From positions 1 to 6,244 of the forward strand of contig JANQGE010000096.1 in assembly GCA_028277485.1 (NCBI GenBank): a stretch of 6,244 bases of DNA, in the 5' to 3' direction. Positions 1 to 6,244 of this stretch are shown here, piece by piece. Origin of the DNA: Chlorobium sp. GTDB lineage: Bacteria; Bacteroidota; Chlorobiia; Chlorobiales; Chlorobiaceae. The notes beneath the pieces are model-generated. The model did no database searches. It saw only the letters and a list, made by a program, of their open reading frames with translations, and was not told where the DNA came from. A program made the position numbers and the translations under genes. Numbering within the stretch: the stretch's first letter is position 1; the number at the start of each line of letters is the position of its first letter.

Positions 1-83
1 TGTTATCGATGATCGCATCTATCGTGAGGATCTGAAAACAGCAATTGCATCACAACATGCGGCAGAAGCCAGTCTTGCCGTTG
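1..83 (+). repeat. Terminal direct repeat, left copy (identical to 6162-6244)
   Basis: All 83 bases match the right end of the window exactly, starting TGTTATCGATGATCGCATCT and ending AGTCTTGCCGTTG. The repeat lies inside the adaptor gene (residues about 95-121) and keeps the reading frame. It most likely marks a circular assembly or the wrap-around of a tandem array, and is not a biological repeat within one gene. Confidence 0.97.
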
Positions 84-892
84 CTGCAATCGAGGTAGAA
101 AGGCTTGAGCCTCTGGTGGAAAACAAGGTTGTGTCGGAAATACAGTTGAAACAGGCCAGAGCAAATCACCGCTCGGCGAAGGCAAATCTCGAACGGGCAA
201 AAGCCGCAGTTCAAACGGCACGCATTAACCTTGATTACACCCGGATAAAAGCTCCAGTGGAGGGATATATTGGTGATATTCCTTTTCGTATCGGCAGTCT
301 GGTGAACAAAAACCAGTCAGAGCAGTTGACTACGCTTACCGATGTGCACGAGATACAGGCGTATTTCAGTATGAGCGAGATTGATTTTGTGCATTTCAAG
401 CAGCAGTTTCCCGGTAATTCGATCGAAGAGAAGCTTGCCTCCGTGCCCCCGGTTACCCTGTTGCTTGCTGACGGGAGCCGTTATCCTTTTAACGGCCAGC
501 TTGACGCAGTAAGTGGTCAGTTTGATCGTTCTACGGCCTCGGTGACATTTCGCGCGACGTTTCCTAATGCTGAAGGTATGTTGCGTTCCGGTAATACAGG
601 AAAAGTAGATATGGCATACCGCTACGAAAATATTATGCTTGTCCCTCAGGCAAGCACTGCTGATCTTCAGGACAAGATATTTGTGTTCAGGGTCACAGAG
701 GGTAATGTGGTGTCGCGGACCCCTATAACGGTTACCGGCAAAAGCAACAACAATTATATCGTAAGCGGCGGTCTTGAGGATGGTGATATGATTGTCGTGT
801 CCGGATTTGGCCGTTTGCCTTACGGGACGGTGATCAATCCACAGCCTATGGAAGGAAAAAGCAACCCTGATAAGGGTGAGCAGAGTCGATGA
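1..892 (+). CDS. RND efflux membrane fusion protein (periplasmic adaptor), 3' part
   Basis: This is the C-terminal part (residues about 95-390) of a periplasmic adaptor that joins an RND inner-membrane pump to an outer-membrane channel. The frame is open from base 2, before the first possible start, so the gene enters from outside; its beginning is the copy at 5881-6244. In whole-protein numbering the alpha-helical hairpin covers about 100-170 (Ala/Glu/Lys-rich heptads). The second lipoyl half follows with INLDYTRIKAPVEGYIG (170-185), then the beta-barrel (about 210-300, including FRATFPNAEGMLRSG) and a membrane-proximal domain with LVPQAS and SGGLEDGDMIVVSG. These are hallmark HlyD/AcrA-family motifs. 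The last bases overlap the pump start as ATGA, which implies translational coupling. The substrate cannot be read from the sequence. The family call is firm. Confidence 0.95.
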   Translation, partial: VIDDRIYREDLKTAIASQHAAEASLAVAAIEVERLEPLVENKVVSEIQLKQARANHRSAKANLERAKAAVQTARINLDYTRIKAPVEGYIGDIPFRIGSLVNKNQSEQLTTLTDVHEIQAYFSMSEIDFVHFKQQFPGNSIEEKLASVPPVTLLLADGSRYPFNGQLDAVSGQFDRSTASVTFRATFPNAEGMLRSGNTGKVDMAYRYENIMLVPQASTADLQDKIFVFRVTEGNVVSRTPITVTGKSNNNYIVSGGLEDGDMIVVSGFGRLPYGTVINPQPMEGKSNPDKGEQSR

Positions 893-3800
893 ACATCGAG
901 GAAAACAGGCGAACTATGTTTGAGCGATTTATCAACAGGCCAGTTCTTGCAACAGTTATATCGGTATTTTTTGTTCTGCTTGGTTTGATCGGTATTACAC
1001 AACTGCCCCTCACACAGTTTCCCGATATAGCACCACCCGCTGTACAAGTATCGGCTATTTATCCAGGAGCCGATGCTCAAACCGTTGCCCGTTCGGTAGC
1101 TCCTTCGCTCGAGGAGGCGATCAATGGTGTCGATGACATGACCTATATGACATCGACATCGAGCAATGACGGTTCCTTGGTGATCAACGTGTTTTTCAGG
1201 ACGGGCACCGATCCTGACCAGGCGGCGGTCAATGTACAGAACAGGGTGGCGACAGCGACCAGTCAGTTGCCCGAAGAGGTCACGAGATTCGGGGTGACAA
1301 CCGCCAAGACGCAGAACAGCATGATCATGGTGATTACCCTGTTCAGCGACGATCCGGAAACCTATGACGCGACATTCCTGCAGAATTATATGAAGATCAA
1401 CCTGCTTCCTGATATGCAACGTGTCAACGGAGTTGGCCAGACCATGGTGTTCGGGGCAAGAGACTACTCGATGCGCATCTGGCTGAAGCCGGACAGGTTG
1501 GCGGCTTATTCGGTAACTTCCCAGGAGGTGATTGCGGCTGTTCAGAGCCAGAATGTAGAGGCTGCTCCAGGGAGGTTCGGTGAGGGCACCGGTGAGGCCC
1601 TCGAACTGATCGTCCGGTACAAGGGAAAAATGAAGGAGCCGGGTGAATACGGCAACATTATTCTGCGAACCAATGCGGATGGCTCAGTGCTGCGGCTCAG
1701 GGATGTGGCAAGGGTCGAGCTTGGCGCCTTCAGTTATGCGGTCGATGCGGACGCCAACGGCAAAGAGTCGATAACCATGGCGATTTTCCAGGCAGCGGGT
1801 TCCAACTCCAATGATATTCAGATTGCCATCCAGGATGTACTCGAGAAAGCGGCGGAATCGTTCCCCGTAGGGATCGATTACATCATTCCTTACAGTACGA
1901 AAAAGTCGCTCGACGAGTCGATTGAGCAGGTCATTTTTACCCTGCTGCAGGTTTTTGCGCTGGTCTTTCTCGTGGTGTTCATTTTCCTGCAGGATTTCCG
2001 TTCCACGCTTATTCCTGCAATTGCCGTGCCTGTGGCCATTATCGGTACCTTCTTCTTCCTGACCCTTTTCGGTTTTTCAATCAACCTGCTGACCCTGTTC
2101 GCGCTTGTTCTCGCAATCGGCATTGTGGTCGATGATGCCATCGTTGTTGTCGAAGCTGTTCATGCAAGGATGGAGCAGCAGCATCTTCCGGCAAGGGTCG
2201 CCACACACCAGGTTATGCGGGAGATAACCGGCGTGATTATATCCACTACGCTTGTTATAGCTTCGGTCTTCCTTCCCGTTGGTTTTCTCGGTGGTTCGAT
2301 AGGGATGTTTTATCGCCAGTTTGCCTTTACGCTGGTAACAGCAGTTCTGATATCGACTGTCAATGCACTGACGCTCAGTCCGGCACTCTGTGCGTTGTTT
2401 CTTACGAAGGGCGGTGAAGGAGAGGAAAACCTGGGCTGGTTCAAACGTTTTGAGCAGCGTCTTTTCAGGGGATTCAATGCCGGTTTTTCATTGGTGGCCG
2501 AACGCTATGTCGGCACTCTCAAGGTACTCATCCGCAAAAAATGGGTAAGCCTTGGCGGGCTTGCCGCGGTCTCCGGGCTTGCATTCTGGATGGCGGCTTC
2601 CGCACCAACCGGCTTTATTCCTGACGAAGACAGCGGCTTCTTTATTCTCTCCGCATCGCTTCCTCCCGGGGCGTCGCTTGACCGGACAATGCAAACCCTT
2701 GACAAGGTCGAGACCATTTTGCAGGCAGAGGAGAGCGTTAACAACGTCATTTCAGTCGCAGGTTATGACCTGATAGCCGGAGCAAGTTCCCCTTCCGCCG
2801 GTGTTGTTTTTGTCAGCCTCAAGGACCCGGAAGAGCGCGGCAGGGTGAGAAATATCGGCGCTATCATGGGCGGGGTATCGCAAAAGCTTGCATCGATCAG
2901 CGAAGGAGCCTTTTTCCCCTTCCAGCCCCCTACCGTTCCTGGGTTCGGTAATGTGGGGGGACTTGAGATGGTTTTACAGGACAGGACATCCGGCAGCCTG
3001 GAAAAGTTCGGGGAAACGGCCAACGGTTTTATAGGAGCGCTGATGGCCCGCCCGGAAATCGCTTTTGCCTTTACCACGTTCAATACCGGATATCCGCAAT
3101 ACGAGCTGGTAGTGGACGACGTAAAATCGAGCCAGCTCGGCGTTCGCGTCGATGAACTGCTCGGGGTTATGCAGGCGTATTACGGCAGTTTCCAGGTATC
3201 GGATTTCAACCGGTTCGGCAAATACTACAGGGTTATTGTTCAGGCAGAGGCAGAAGACCGCAGAGATCCCTCTTCGCTTGAAGGTGTGTTCGTAAAAAAT
3301 GCAATGGGGGAGATGGTCCCCATGAATTCGCTGGTAAGCCTGAAAAAAGTTTACGGTCCTGAGACTGTAAATCATTTCAATCTCTTTAATGCATTGACCG
3401 TCAATGCCGTTGTTTCTCCGGGATATACCACCGGTCAGGCTATCGAAGCGGCTGAGGAGGTTGCGGCGGCGGCTCTTCCTGCCGGTTTTTCCTACGACTG
3501 GAAAGGGATGAGCCGTGAAGAGATTGAGTCAGGCAGTCAGGCGGTTTATATATTTCTGCTTTCCCTTGTGTTTGTCTATCTCCTGCTTTCTGCGCAGTAC
3601 GAAAGTTACATCCTGCCGCTTGCGGTTATTTTAACGATCCCGACCGGTATTCTGGGTGTTTTTGCCGGGATACAGCTTTTCGGCATCGAAAACAACATCT
3701 ATGTGCAGGTCGCGATGATCATGCTGATAGGACTGCTTGCAAAAAACGCTATTCTGATCGTGGAGTTTGCCATTCAACGCAGAAAAGCCGGGTATTCGCT

Positions 3801-4071
3801 TGTTGAATCAGCACTTGAGGGTTCGAGGGTGAGGCTTCGGCCTATTCTCATGACCTCGCTTACCTTCGCTCTCGGCCTTCTGCCGCTTCTCTGGGTGTCT
3901 GGGCCATCCGCCCTCGGCAACCACTCTATCGGCGCCGCGGCGGTGGGGGGAATGCTCAGCGGGACGTTGCTTGGCGTGCTGATTATTCCGGTGCTCTATG
4001 TGCTCTTTCAATCGCTTCAGGAAAAGATCAGCGGCCCGCCGCATGAGCCCGGGAGTGAAAGTACGCAATGA
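889..4071 (+). CDS. RND-family multidrug efflux pump, inner-membrane permease (HAE type)
   Basis: This is a proton-driven trimeric exporter of the AcrB/MexB kind, 1060 residues, full length for the family. TM1 lies at about 20-38 (after FERFINRPVLA), followed by the porter domain, TM2-6 around 345-505, the second porter/docking half and TM8-12 from about 885. Key residues are intact: the proton-relay pair D415-D416 in GIVVDDAIVVVEA, and K952 in LLAKNAILIVEFA. The conserved GFIPDEDSGFF (575-585) and PGFGNVGGLEMVLQDR (684-699) are present. I place the start at 889 because it overlaps the adaptor stop (ATGA) and has a GGGTGAG-like site 8 bases upstream. The ATG at 916 (MFERFINRP) matches the usual family start and is a real alternative. 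No defect is seen, so it is probably functional. Substrate unknown. Confidence 0.97.
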   Translation: MNIEENRRTMFERFINRPVLATVISVFFVLLGLIGITQLPLTQFPDIAPPAVQVSAIYPGADAQTVARSVAPSLEEAINGVDDMTYMTSTSSNDGSLVINVFFRTGTDPDQAAVNVQNRVATATSQLPEEVTRFGVTTAKTQNSMIMVITLFSDDPETYDATFLQNYMKINLLPDMQRVNGVGQTMVFGARDYSMRIWLKPDRLAAYSVTSQEVIAAVQSQNVEAAPGRFGEGTGEALELIVRYKGKMKEPGEYGNIILRTNADGSVLRLRDVARVELGAFSYAVDADANGKESITMAIFQAAGSNSNDIQIAIQDVLEKAAESFPVGIDYIIPYSTKKSLDESIEQVIFTLLQVFALVFLVVFIFLQDFRSTLIPAIAVPVAIIGTFFFLTLFGFSINLLTLFALVLAIGIVVDDAIVVVEAVHARMEQQHLPARVATHQVMREITGVIISTTLVIASVFLPVGFLGGSIGMFYRQFAFTLVTAVLISTVNALTLSPALCALFLTKGGEGEENLGWFKRFEQRLFRGFNAGFSLVAERYVGTLKVLIRKKWVSLGGLAAVSGLAFWMAASAPTGFIPDEDSGFFILSASLPPGASLDRTMQTLDKVETILQAEESVNNVISVAGYDLIAGASSPSAGVVFVSLKDPEERGRVRNIGAIMGGVSQKLASISEGAFFPFQPPTVPGFGNVGGLEMVLQDRTSGSLEKFGETANGFIGALMARPEIAFAFTTFNTGYPQYELVVDDVKSSQLGVRVDELLGVMQAYYGSFQVSDFNRFGKYYRVIVQAEAEDRRDPSSLEGVFVKNAMGEMVPMNSLVSLKKVYGPETVNHFNLFNALTVNAVVSPGYTTGQAIEAAEEVAAAALPAGFSYDWKGMSREEIESGSQAVYIFLLSLVFVYLLLSAQYESYILPLAVILTIPTGILGVFAGIQLFGIENNIYVQVAMIMLIGLLAKNAILIVEFAIQRRKAGYSLVESALEGSRVRLRPILMTSLTFALGLLPLLWVSGPSALGNHSIGAAAVGGMLSGTLLGVLIIPVLYVLFQSLQEKISGPPHEPGSESTQ

Positions 4072-4077
4072 TGTAAA

Positions 4078-4082
4078 AGGAG
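4078..4082 (+). promoter_or_regulatory. Strong ribosome binding site for the outer-membrane factor gene
   Basis: AGGAG lies 5 bases before the ATG at 4088, right after the pump stop. It fixes the start of the truncated third gene and shows that the host uses Shine-Dalgarno initiation. Confidence 0.75.
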
Positions 4083-4087
4083 AAACG

Positions 4088-4345
4088 ATGGATATGATGA
4101 ACAGAACGACAGAACATCGGTTGGGCCTGATCCTCATGTTTTTACTGATACTCTCCGCATGCGGTACGGTTGGAGAGTATTCACAACCCGATACGGATCT
4201 TCCCGGCACCTAAAGGGATGTCGATAAACCTGATTTGGGAGCGGTTGACGTTCCTTTTTCATGCACCATACCGTATCGAACTTTTTTTGTCGACTCGACA
4301 CTCGTTGAACTTATTGATGTCGTGATTTTCCGGGAATCAAACTTG
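4088..4345 (+). pseudogene. Outer-membrane factor lipoprotein (NodT/OprM-like), 5' remnant with internal stop
   Basis: This was the third gene of the operon, 16 bases after the pump stop. The first 41 codons encode a lipoprotein signal with lipobox LSAC (Cys25), followed by GTVGEYSQPDTDLPGT, which matches the start of NodT/OprM-type channels (C-x-V-G-x-x-Y-x-x-P-x-x-x-L-P). A TAA at 4211-4213 ends the frame. Reading on in the same frame gives RDVDKPDLGAVDVP and then IPYRTFFVDSTLVELID, which fits the family stretch W-x-x-F-F-x-D-x-x-L-x-x-L-I. The stop is therefore a mutation inside a formerly longer gene. Recognisable sequence ends near codon 86, whereas the family usually has about 450-490 residues. 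The rest is replaced by the RND relic that follows. If translated, only a 41-residue lipopeptide would result, with no channel. Confidence 0.82.
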
Positions 4346-4801
4346 TGTTATCTATTTCCTGCTCATTCTTCTATTTAACTCCATTACACAGCCACTCCTC
4401 GTCATGATGTCGATACCGTTTGCCATTATCGGTGTCGTTATAATTTTTTGCGCTGCACGGTGAGGTGTTCAGCTTCCTTGGACTGCTCGGTGTTGTCGGT
4501 ATGGCCGGTGTTGTGGTCAACTACCTCTGCAAGTCCGGGCAATCAAGGGATGTTTCTGCACTGGTTGCAAAAGGTACGGCTGGTCGTCTGTGTGCCATTC
4601 TGCTTACAACGGTGACGACCGCTGCCGGCCTTCTGCCGCTTGCTTACGGTATTGGCGGAACGGATGCCACGATGATGCCGATGGCTCTCGCGCTGGGCTG
4701 GGGTCTGCTGCTGGCAACTCCGTTGACCTTTGTTTTAGTACCTTGTCTTTACATGATCGGCTTTGATATCCGGCATTTTATCTTTAGAATCGGGAGAATC
4801 C
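4341..4801 (+). pseudogene. C-terminal relic of a second, different RND pump gene
   Basis: This is a decayed piece of an RND permease covering roughly TM9/10 to TM12, about 150 codons of an original gene of about 1000. Frame 4347-4443 reads VIYFLLILLFNSITQPLLVM and then MSIPFAIIGVV. After a one-base shift at the T6 run (4444-4449) the next frame reads FALHGEVFSFLGLLGVVGMA and GVVVN. Next come AILLTTVTTAAGLLPLAYGI, MALALGWGLLLATPLT and LVPCLYMI, all typical of the family. After VVVN the usual D-S-L-V-L-V-D-x-I-N stretch is absent, so about ten codons seem to be lost. It differs clearly from the same region of the intact pump, so it is not a copy of it. No stop separates its frame from the regulator downstream. 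Its 5' edge touches the outer-membrane gene remnant. Confidence 0.85.
4763..4790 (+). promoter_or_regulatory. Candidate sigma-70-type promoter for the AraC regulator
   Basis: TTGATA (4763-4768) and TAGAAT (4785-4790) each match the consensus hexamers at 5 of 6 bases, with a 16-base spacer. Transcription would start near 4797, about 30 bases before the regulator start at 4828. The promoter lies inside the relic pump coding sequence, so it may have arisen or become exposed after the gene decayed. This is a pattern match only. Confidence 0.4.
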
Positions 4802-4827
4802 ATGACAGGAATTCAATATTTGGTGGC

Positions 4828-5676
4828 ATGAAAAAAGGTACGGATATCGTTGTCAATAATCTTCCAGACGATTTTTTCGGGATCTTTCCACTGAATCACA
4901 AACTGCCGGGAATGGATTGTGGATATTTCCAGCCGAATCTTTTTCAGATCGTCTGGTTTACCGAGTCGACAGAGGCCGAACATTTGATCGATTTCGAGCA
5001 GCATCCGGTGACGGCCGATACGTTTTATTGTCTCGGACCTGGGCAGGTGCATTTCGTTTCAGGAGGTCCCTTGGAAGGTCTCAGGCTGTTATGCCCTATT
5101 GAGATGTTTCTCGACATTGTTGATGACAAGAGCCGCTGGCTTTTTAATCAACTGAATAATGATGGTATTGTGGTCTCCAATGAGGTTCTTCAGGTCTTGG
5201 AACCATTGTCACAGATTATGGTGAAAGAATTTCAGGGGGCAAATGATCCTGAAATTTTCAAGGCTTACTTGAAAGCTTTCCTTTGCCATATTGCCCGGTC
5301 CGGTCCGGGCTACAGTATTTCCTACGGGAAAGATGCTGCGAGATTGCACATGCTGTTTTCGATTGTCAACAAGTTTTACAGAAGTGAAAAAAAGGTTTCT
5401 TTTTATGCAAACCGCGTTGGTCTTTCGCCCAAACGTCTCAATGAGATTCTCTCGCATACGACAGGTTCTACTCTTACGGCTATTCTGCACTATAATCTGA
5501 TTACTCACGCCAAGCGTGAGATTGGGTACGGGGACAAAAATTTTAAACAGATTGCTTTTGAACTTGGATTTAGTGAACAAGCCTATTTTAGCCGTTTTTT
5601 TAAAAGGCATACGGGTCTCTCTCCCGAAGCGTTTCGAAGGAAAATGTTCAAATTGTCCAAGCATAGTGGACAATAG
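4828..5676 (+). CDS. AraC/XylS-family transcriptional regulator with cupin-like sensor domain
   Basis: This 282-residue DNA-binding regulator probably controls the adaptor-pump operon that follows it. The N-terminal half (about 15-95) looks like an AraC ligand-binding cupin: NLFQIVWFTES, then IDFEQHPVTADTFYCLGPGQ and VHFVSGG, a pattern seen in many regulators of this type. The C-terminal domain (about 175-275) has two helix-turn-helix units: VSFYANRVGLSPKRLNEIL (190-208) and FKQIAFELGFSEQAYFSRFF (239-258). The second is followed by KRHTGLSPEAFRRK, the family signature. I chose the ATG at 4828 because the domain homology starts there. The open frame runs back to 4465, but those codons encode the pump relic. 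The start lacks a clear ribosome site (TGGTGG sits directly against it). The ligand is not known. Confidence 0.93.
   Translation: MKKGTDIVVNNLPDDFFGIFPLNHKLPGMDCGYFQPNLFQIVWFTESTEAEHLIDFEQHPVTADTFYCLGPGQVHFVSGGPLEGLRLLCPIEMFLDIVDDKSRWLFNQLNNDGIVVSNEVLQVLEPLSQIMVKEFQGANDPEIFKAYLKAFLCHIARSGPGYSISYGKDAARLHMLFSIVNKFYRSEKKVSFYANRVGLSPKRLNEILSHTTGSTLTAILHYNLITHAKREIGYGDKNFKQIAFELGFSEQAYFSRFFKRHTGLSPEAFRRKMFKLSKHSGQ
5652..5674 (+). repeat. Perfect inverted repeat across the regulator's stop codon
   Basis: ATTGTCCA, a 7-base loop, and TGGACAAT form a perfect 8-base-pair stem that ends in the TAG stop of the AraC gene. A T7 run follows at 5687-5693, 12 bases past the stem. That is too far for a textbook intrinsic terminator, so this may be a 3' stabilising hairpin, a weak terminator or an operator. 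Confidence 0.5.
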
Positions 5677-5786
5677 TACTCTTCTGTTTTTTTGCTCTAC
5701 ACATATATTATTGCTTCTCTAAGCGATTGCCCTGACGTCAGCATTAGAATGTTTTTGATGAAACGTTTGCCAGGCAATGACCGGGG

Positions 5787-5831
5787 AACTCCTTTTGCCT
5801 GAGAAATTCGCGAAGGGTTTTTTTTGTTTTT
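5787..5831 (+). terminator. Probable intrinsic terminator or attenuator hairpin
   Basis: CCTTTTGC (5791-5798) can pair with GCGAAGG (5810-5816) with one bulge around an 11-base loop. AAC (5787-5789) with GTT (5817-5819) extends the stem past a bulged T. A run of eight T begins at 5818, followed by more T-rich sequence. It would end transcription from the AraC gene before the adaptor promoter. The stem is imperfect, so its strength is uncertain. Confidence 0.5.
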
Positions 5832-5837
5832 GTTTTT

Positions 5838-5866
5838 TTGATTATACTTGCGCTATCAATTATTGT
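5838..5866 (+). promoter_or_regulatory. Candidate promoter for the adaptor-pump operon
   Basis: TTGATT (5838-5843) and TATTGT (5861-5866) are separated by exactly 17 bases, about 15 bases before the adaptor ATG. TATACT at 5843-5848 is a rival -10, but its upstream partner is only a T run. The short leader and the weak ribosome site (AAATAAG) suggest modest basal expression, perhaps needing an activator such as the AraC protein. Confidence 0.35.
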
Positions 5867-5880
5867 TATATCAAATAAGT

Positions 5881-6244
5881 ATGTTGAAAAATATCAGAAA
5901 AAGAATCGGTATGCCGGCATTGCACATTGCAATGCTATCGATATTCCTGTTCGGGTGCGGAGGCAGGGGTAGCGGGCAGGGAGCACAGGCACCATCTCTT
6001 CCGGTGATGAAAATCGAACGTTCTTCTCCGGTTGTTCAAAGGGAGTATTCTTCTCTTCTCGAAGGAGTTGTCACTGTCGAGGTAAGGCCTCAGGTTGACG
6101 GGACCCTGCAGGAAATAGCGGTCGATGAGGGTGAATATGTAAAAACCGGTCAGCTGTTATTTGTTATCGATGATCGCATCTATCGTGAGGATCTGAAAAC
6201 AGCAATTGCATCACAACATGCGGCAGAAGCCAGTCTTGCCGTTG
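5881..6244 (+). CDS. RND efflux membrane fusion protein (periplasmic adaptor), 5' part
   Basis: This is the N-terminal part of the adaptor, cut by the end of the window at codon 122. Residues 1-26 form a lipoprotein signal: basic start MLKNIRKRIG, a hydrophobic core and lipobox FLFGC with Cys26 as the likely lipidated residue. This tethers the protein to the inner membrane on the periplasmic side. The first lipoyl half follows at about 65-98 (VEVRPQVDGTLQEIAVDEGE, then YVKTGQLLFVIDD), and then the start of the helical hairpin. Its last 83 bases equal the first 83 of the window in the same frame. Joining 5881-6161 to 1-892 gives an unbroken protein of 390 residues, a normal size for the family. 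Either this is one gene split by the contig ends or two adjacent copies. Confidence 0.94.
   Translation, partial: MLKNIRKRIGMPALHIAMLSIFLFGCGGRGSGQGAQAPSLPVMKIERSSPVVQREYSSLLEGVVTVEVRPQVDGTLQEIAVDEGEYVKTGQLLFVIDDRIYREDLKTAIASQHAAEASLAV
6162..6244 (+). repeat. Terminal direct repeat, right copy (identical to 1-83)
   Basis: This is the right-hand partner of the end overlap. Removing one copy leaves a 6161-bp closed unit. Confidence 0.97.

Larger units (their letters stand above)
5677..5880 (+). other. Intergenic regulatory region between the AraC gene and the adaptor gene
   Basis: No gene is seen in these 204 bases. They hold a 10-base perfect palindrome CTGACGTCAG (5732-5741), an interrupted palindrome TTGCC-A-GGCAA (5767-5777), and three copies of TTGCC (5727, 5767, 5795), the last two within TTTGCC. 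There is also a hairpin with a T-rich tail and a candidate promoter. AraC-type proteins usually bind direct repeats near their target promoter, so the TTGCC copies are plausible but unproven operator elements. Confidence 0.45.

Noticed and set aside
820..1419. Long minus-strand open frame of 199 codons
   Set aside because: It lies opposite the well-supported adaptor and pump genes, and its translation shows no family motif. It is a shadow frame.
2974..4209. Other minus-strand frames opposite the pump and outer-membrane gene
   Set aside because: They are antisense to conserved RND coding sequence and have no recognisable domains.
4289..4299. GTCGA-C-TCGAC palindrome
   Set aside because: It falls within the decayed outer-membrane gene codons (V-D-S-T) and is short, so it is likely chance.
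4341..4801. Relic as a duplicate of the intact pump's C-terminus
   Set aside because: The motifs differ (for example LLGVVGMAGVVVN against MLIGLLAKNAILIVEFA), so it comes from a different RND subfamily.
1..6244. Plasmid or phage-like replicon
   Set aside because: The ends overlap, but there is no replication initiator, iteron array, partition, mobilization or capsid gene. Circular topology alone is not enough to call a plasmid.
1..6244. CRISPR arrays, tRNA or rRNA genes, insertion sequences
   Set aside because: I saw no regularly spaced repeats, no cloverleaf-like or rRNA-like stretch, and no transposase frame or terminal inverted repeats.

Overview
The window carries a tripartite drug/solvent-type RND efflux locus, with every gene on the + strand. 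The proteins look like those of a Gram-negative bacterium: a lipoprotein membrane fusion protein, an RND inner-membrane pump and the start of a NodT/OprM-type outer-membrane lipoprotein. The protein style (an HAE-type pump with an AraC regulator, good AGGAG-type ribosome sites, mixed base composition) makes me lean towards Chlorobiota/Bacteroidota-like bacteria. That is an impression only, since no marker gene is present.

Layout: 1-892 is the 3' part of the membrane fusion protein gene. 889-4071 is a full-length RND pump, coupled to it by an ATGA overlap. 4088 to about 4345 is the first ~86 codons of the outer-membrane factor gene, broken by a stop at 4211-4213. About 4341-4801 is the C-terminal end of a second, different RND pump gene, frameshifted in a T run and now a relic. 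4828-5676 is an AraC-family regulator whose reading frame is open back into the relic. 5677-5880 is an intergenic region with palindromes, a terminator-like hairpin and a candidate promoter. 5881-6244 is the 5' part of a membrane fusion protein gene.

The most notable fact is that bases 1-83 and 6162-6244 are identical, and the reading frame of the fusion protein runs across that overlap without a break. Joining the ends gives a closed 6161-bp unit with one intact 390-residue fusion protein gene. The contig is therefore either a circle or one collapsed copy of a head-to-tail tandem repeat. No replication, mobilization or partition gene is present, so I favour a tandem amplification of a chromosomal efflux operon. 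The scar near 4345, where the truncated outer-membrane gene meets the truncated second pump gene, is the natural candidate for the joint between copies. A small circle or an assembly artefact remains possible.

Working model: the AraC protein senses a ligand and controls the promoter upstream of 5881. The fusion protein and pump are made together. The outer-membrane channel must come from elsewhere, because the copy here is dead.
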